Shown here one piece after another: positions 63,530 to 64,000 of a stretch of 64,000 bases of DNA. Position 1 is the first letter of the stretch, and each line of letters opens with the position of its first letter. The DNA comes from Gemmatimonadota bacterium (GTDB lineage: Bacteria; Gemmatimonadota; Gemmatimonadetes; Gemmatimonadales; GWC2-71-9). The position numbers were made by a program, and so were the translations under genes. The stretch spans positions 62,001 through 126,000 of the forward strand of contig SHZT01000003.1 of NCBI GenBank assembly GCA_009692185.1. Reading direction: 5' to 3'. The notes beneath the pieces are model-generated. The model was not told where the DNA came from. It was given only the letters and a program-made list of their open reading frames with translations, and made no database searches.

Positions 63530-64000
63530 ATGTCCGCTTTTCTTCCACCCGTGCCGCTTCCAGCCCTCATCCCCCGCGAAGTCCTCTTCGGCAACCCCGA
63601 GCGCGCCAGCCCGCAAATCTCGCCCGACGGAAAACGTATGGCCTACCTCGCGCCCGTGGACGGGGTGCTCAACGTCTGGGTCGGGTCCGTGGCCGGGGGC
63701 GACTACCAGCCGGTCACCAACGACCGGGACCGCGGTGTACGCGTGTACTCGTGGAGCCACGACGGCGAGAACCTGCTCTACCTGCAGGACGTCGGAGGCG
63801 ACGAGAACTGGCGGTTGTTCACGGTAAACCTCGCAACGCGCGCGGTCCGGGAAATGACCCCGTTCGAAAACGTGCAGGTCCAGGTCATCGATCACAACAA
63901 GCGCTTCCCGAACGAAGCCCTGATCGGCATGAACCGGGACGACCCCCGTTACCACGACGTGTATCACCTGGATCTCCGCTCCGGCACACTCCGCATGGTG
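63530..64000 (+). CDS. S9 family peptidase, N-terminal part (cut by window edge)
   Basis: An open frame of 157 codons from ATG 63530 to the edge: LIPREVLFGNPERASPQISPDGKRMAYLAPVDGVLNVWV, YSWSHDGENLLYLQDVGGDENWRLFTVNL and HNKRFPNEALIGMNRDDPRYHDVYHLDL. These are the WD40/TolB-like propeller blades that precede the prolyl-oligopeptidase catalytic domain of S9 peptidases; the catalytic part lies outside the window. No signal peptide is seen. Confidence 0.85.
   Translation, partial: MSAFLPPVPLPALIPREVLFGNPERASPQISPDGKRMAYLAPVDGVLNVWVGSVAGGDYQPVTNDRDRGVRVYSWSHDGENLLYLQDVGGDENWRLFTVNLATRAVREMTPFENVQVQVIDHNKRFPNEALIGMNRDDPRYHDVYHLDLRSGTLRMV

Noticed and set aside
1-64000. Prophage, integron or insertion sequence
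   Set aside because: No integrase, transposase, phage structural gene or terminal inverted repeats were found.

Overview
The window is 64 kb of GC-rich, densely coding chromosomal DNA. Genes are packed head to tail with ATGA, GTGA or TGATG overlaps, GTG and TTG starts are common, and there is one tRNA gene. I see no phage, plasmid, insertion sequence or CRISPR array. The gene content points to a free-living aerobic soil or sediment bacterium with a Gram-negative envelope: Mla-type lipid transport genes, an LTxxQ periplasmic protein, a TonB fragment, PQQ, GMC and molybdenum oxidoreductases, chromate and fluoride resistance, and many secreted beta-propellers. The style resembles Gemmatimonadota or a neighbouring phylum, but no marker here fixes the phylum.

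Layout. 1-2.7 kb: a + operon with the end of aguB, then aguA, idi and a histone-deacetylase-fold enzyme, consistent with agmatine-to-putrescine metabolism. 2.7-6.1 kb: a ParB-like protein, a degenerate GGDEF protein, a secreted protein, a two-domain VOC protein with a histone-H1-like tail and a coupled Arg-rich ORF, closed by a terminator. 6.2-9.1 kb: an LTxxQ protein, a broken fdhD-fhs chimera and a TonB remnant. 9.1-16.5 kb: secreted oxidative functions (two NHL propellers, HupE-like protein, PQQ dehydrogenase with cytochrome c, DUF1259). 16.5-19.9 kb: chromate locus, with a ChrB C-domain protein and an ornithine-cyclodeaminase-like gene divergent from chrB-chrA across a promoter carrying twin operators. 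20-25.4 kb: aminotransferase, aldo/keto reductase, a frameshifted membrane protein and a copper-type lipoprotein. 25.4-31.6 kb: GMC dehydrogenase pair, a zinc-peptidase-like protein and a molybdenum hydroxylase whose small subunit is interrupted by TAG. 31.6-40 kb: UPF0182, a zinc-ribbon membrane protein, two rhomboids, a M24 peptidase and a Cas4-like DUF2779 nuclease. 40-48.7 kb: tRNA-Ala(CGC), rnz, an mlaEFD operon, mutY, DUF2203, patatin, thioesterase and nadE. 48.7-54.4 kb: a fluoride riboswitch with an internally deleted crcB, a membrane-anchored receiver, DUF72, a nucleoside hydrolase and an RnfD-like membrane protein. 54.4-59.4 kb: a metal operon (DtxR/MntR-type regulator, multicopper oxidase, ZIP transporter, methyltransferase, outer-membrane transporter) and a NUDIX enzyme. 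59.4-64 kb: hydrolase, RsbRD-like regulator, FabL-like reductase, amidohydrolase and the start of an S9 peptidase.

Three threads run through the window. First, several families of short low-complexity repeats, mostly palindromic, sit at gene ends and in places supply stop codons or protein-coding sequence. Second, several promoters place the start codon about 5-8 bases after the -10 box, which suggests leaderless mRNAs. Third, many genes carry single-base lesions (frameshifts, a nonsense codon, odd start codons). Several of the frameshifts fit loss of one G from a short G run, so consensus error must be excluded before calling them real pseudogenes.
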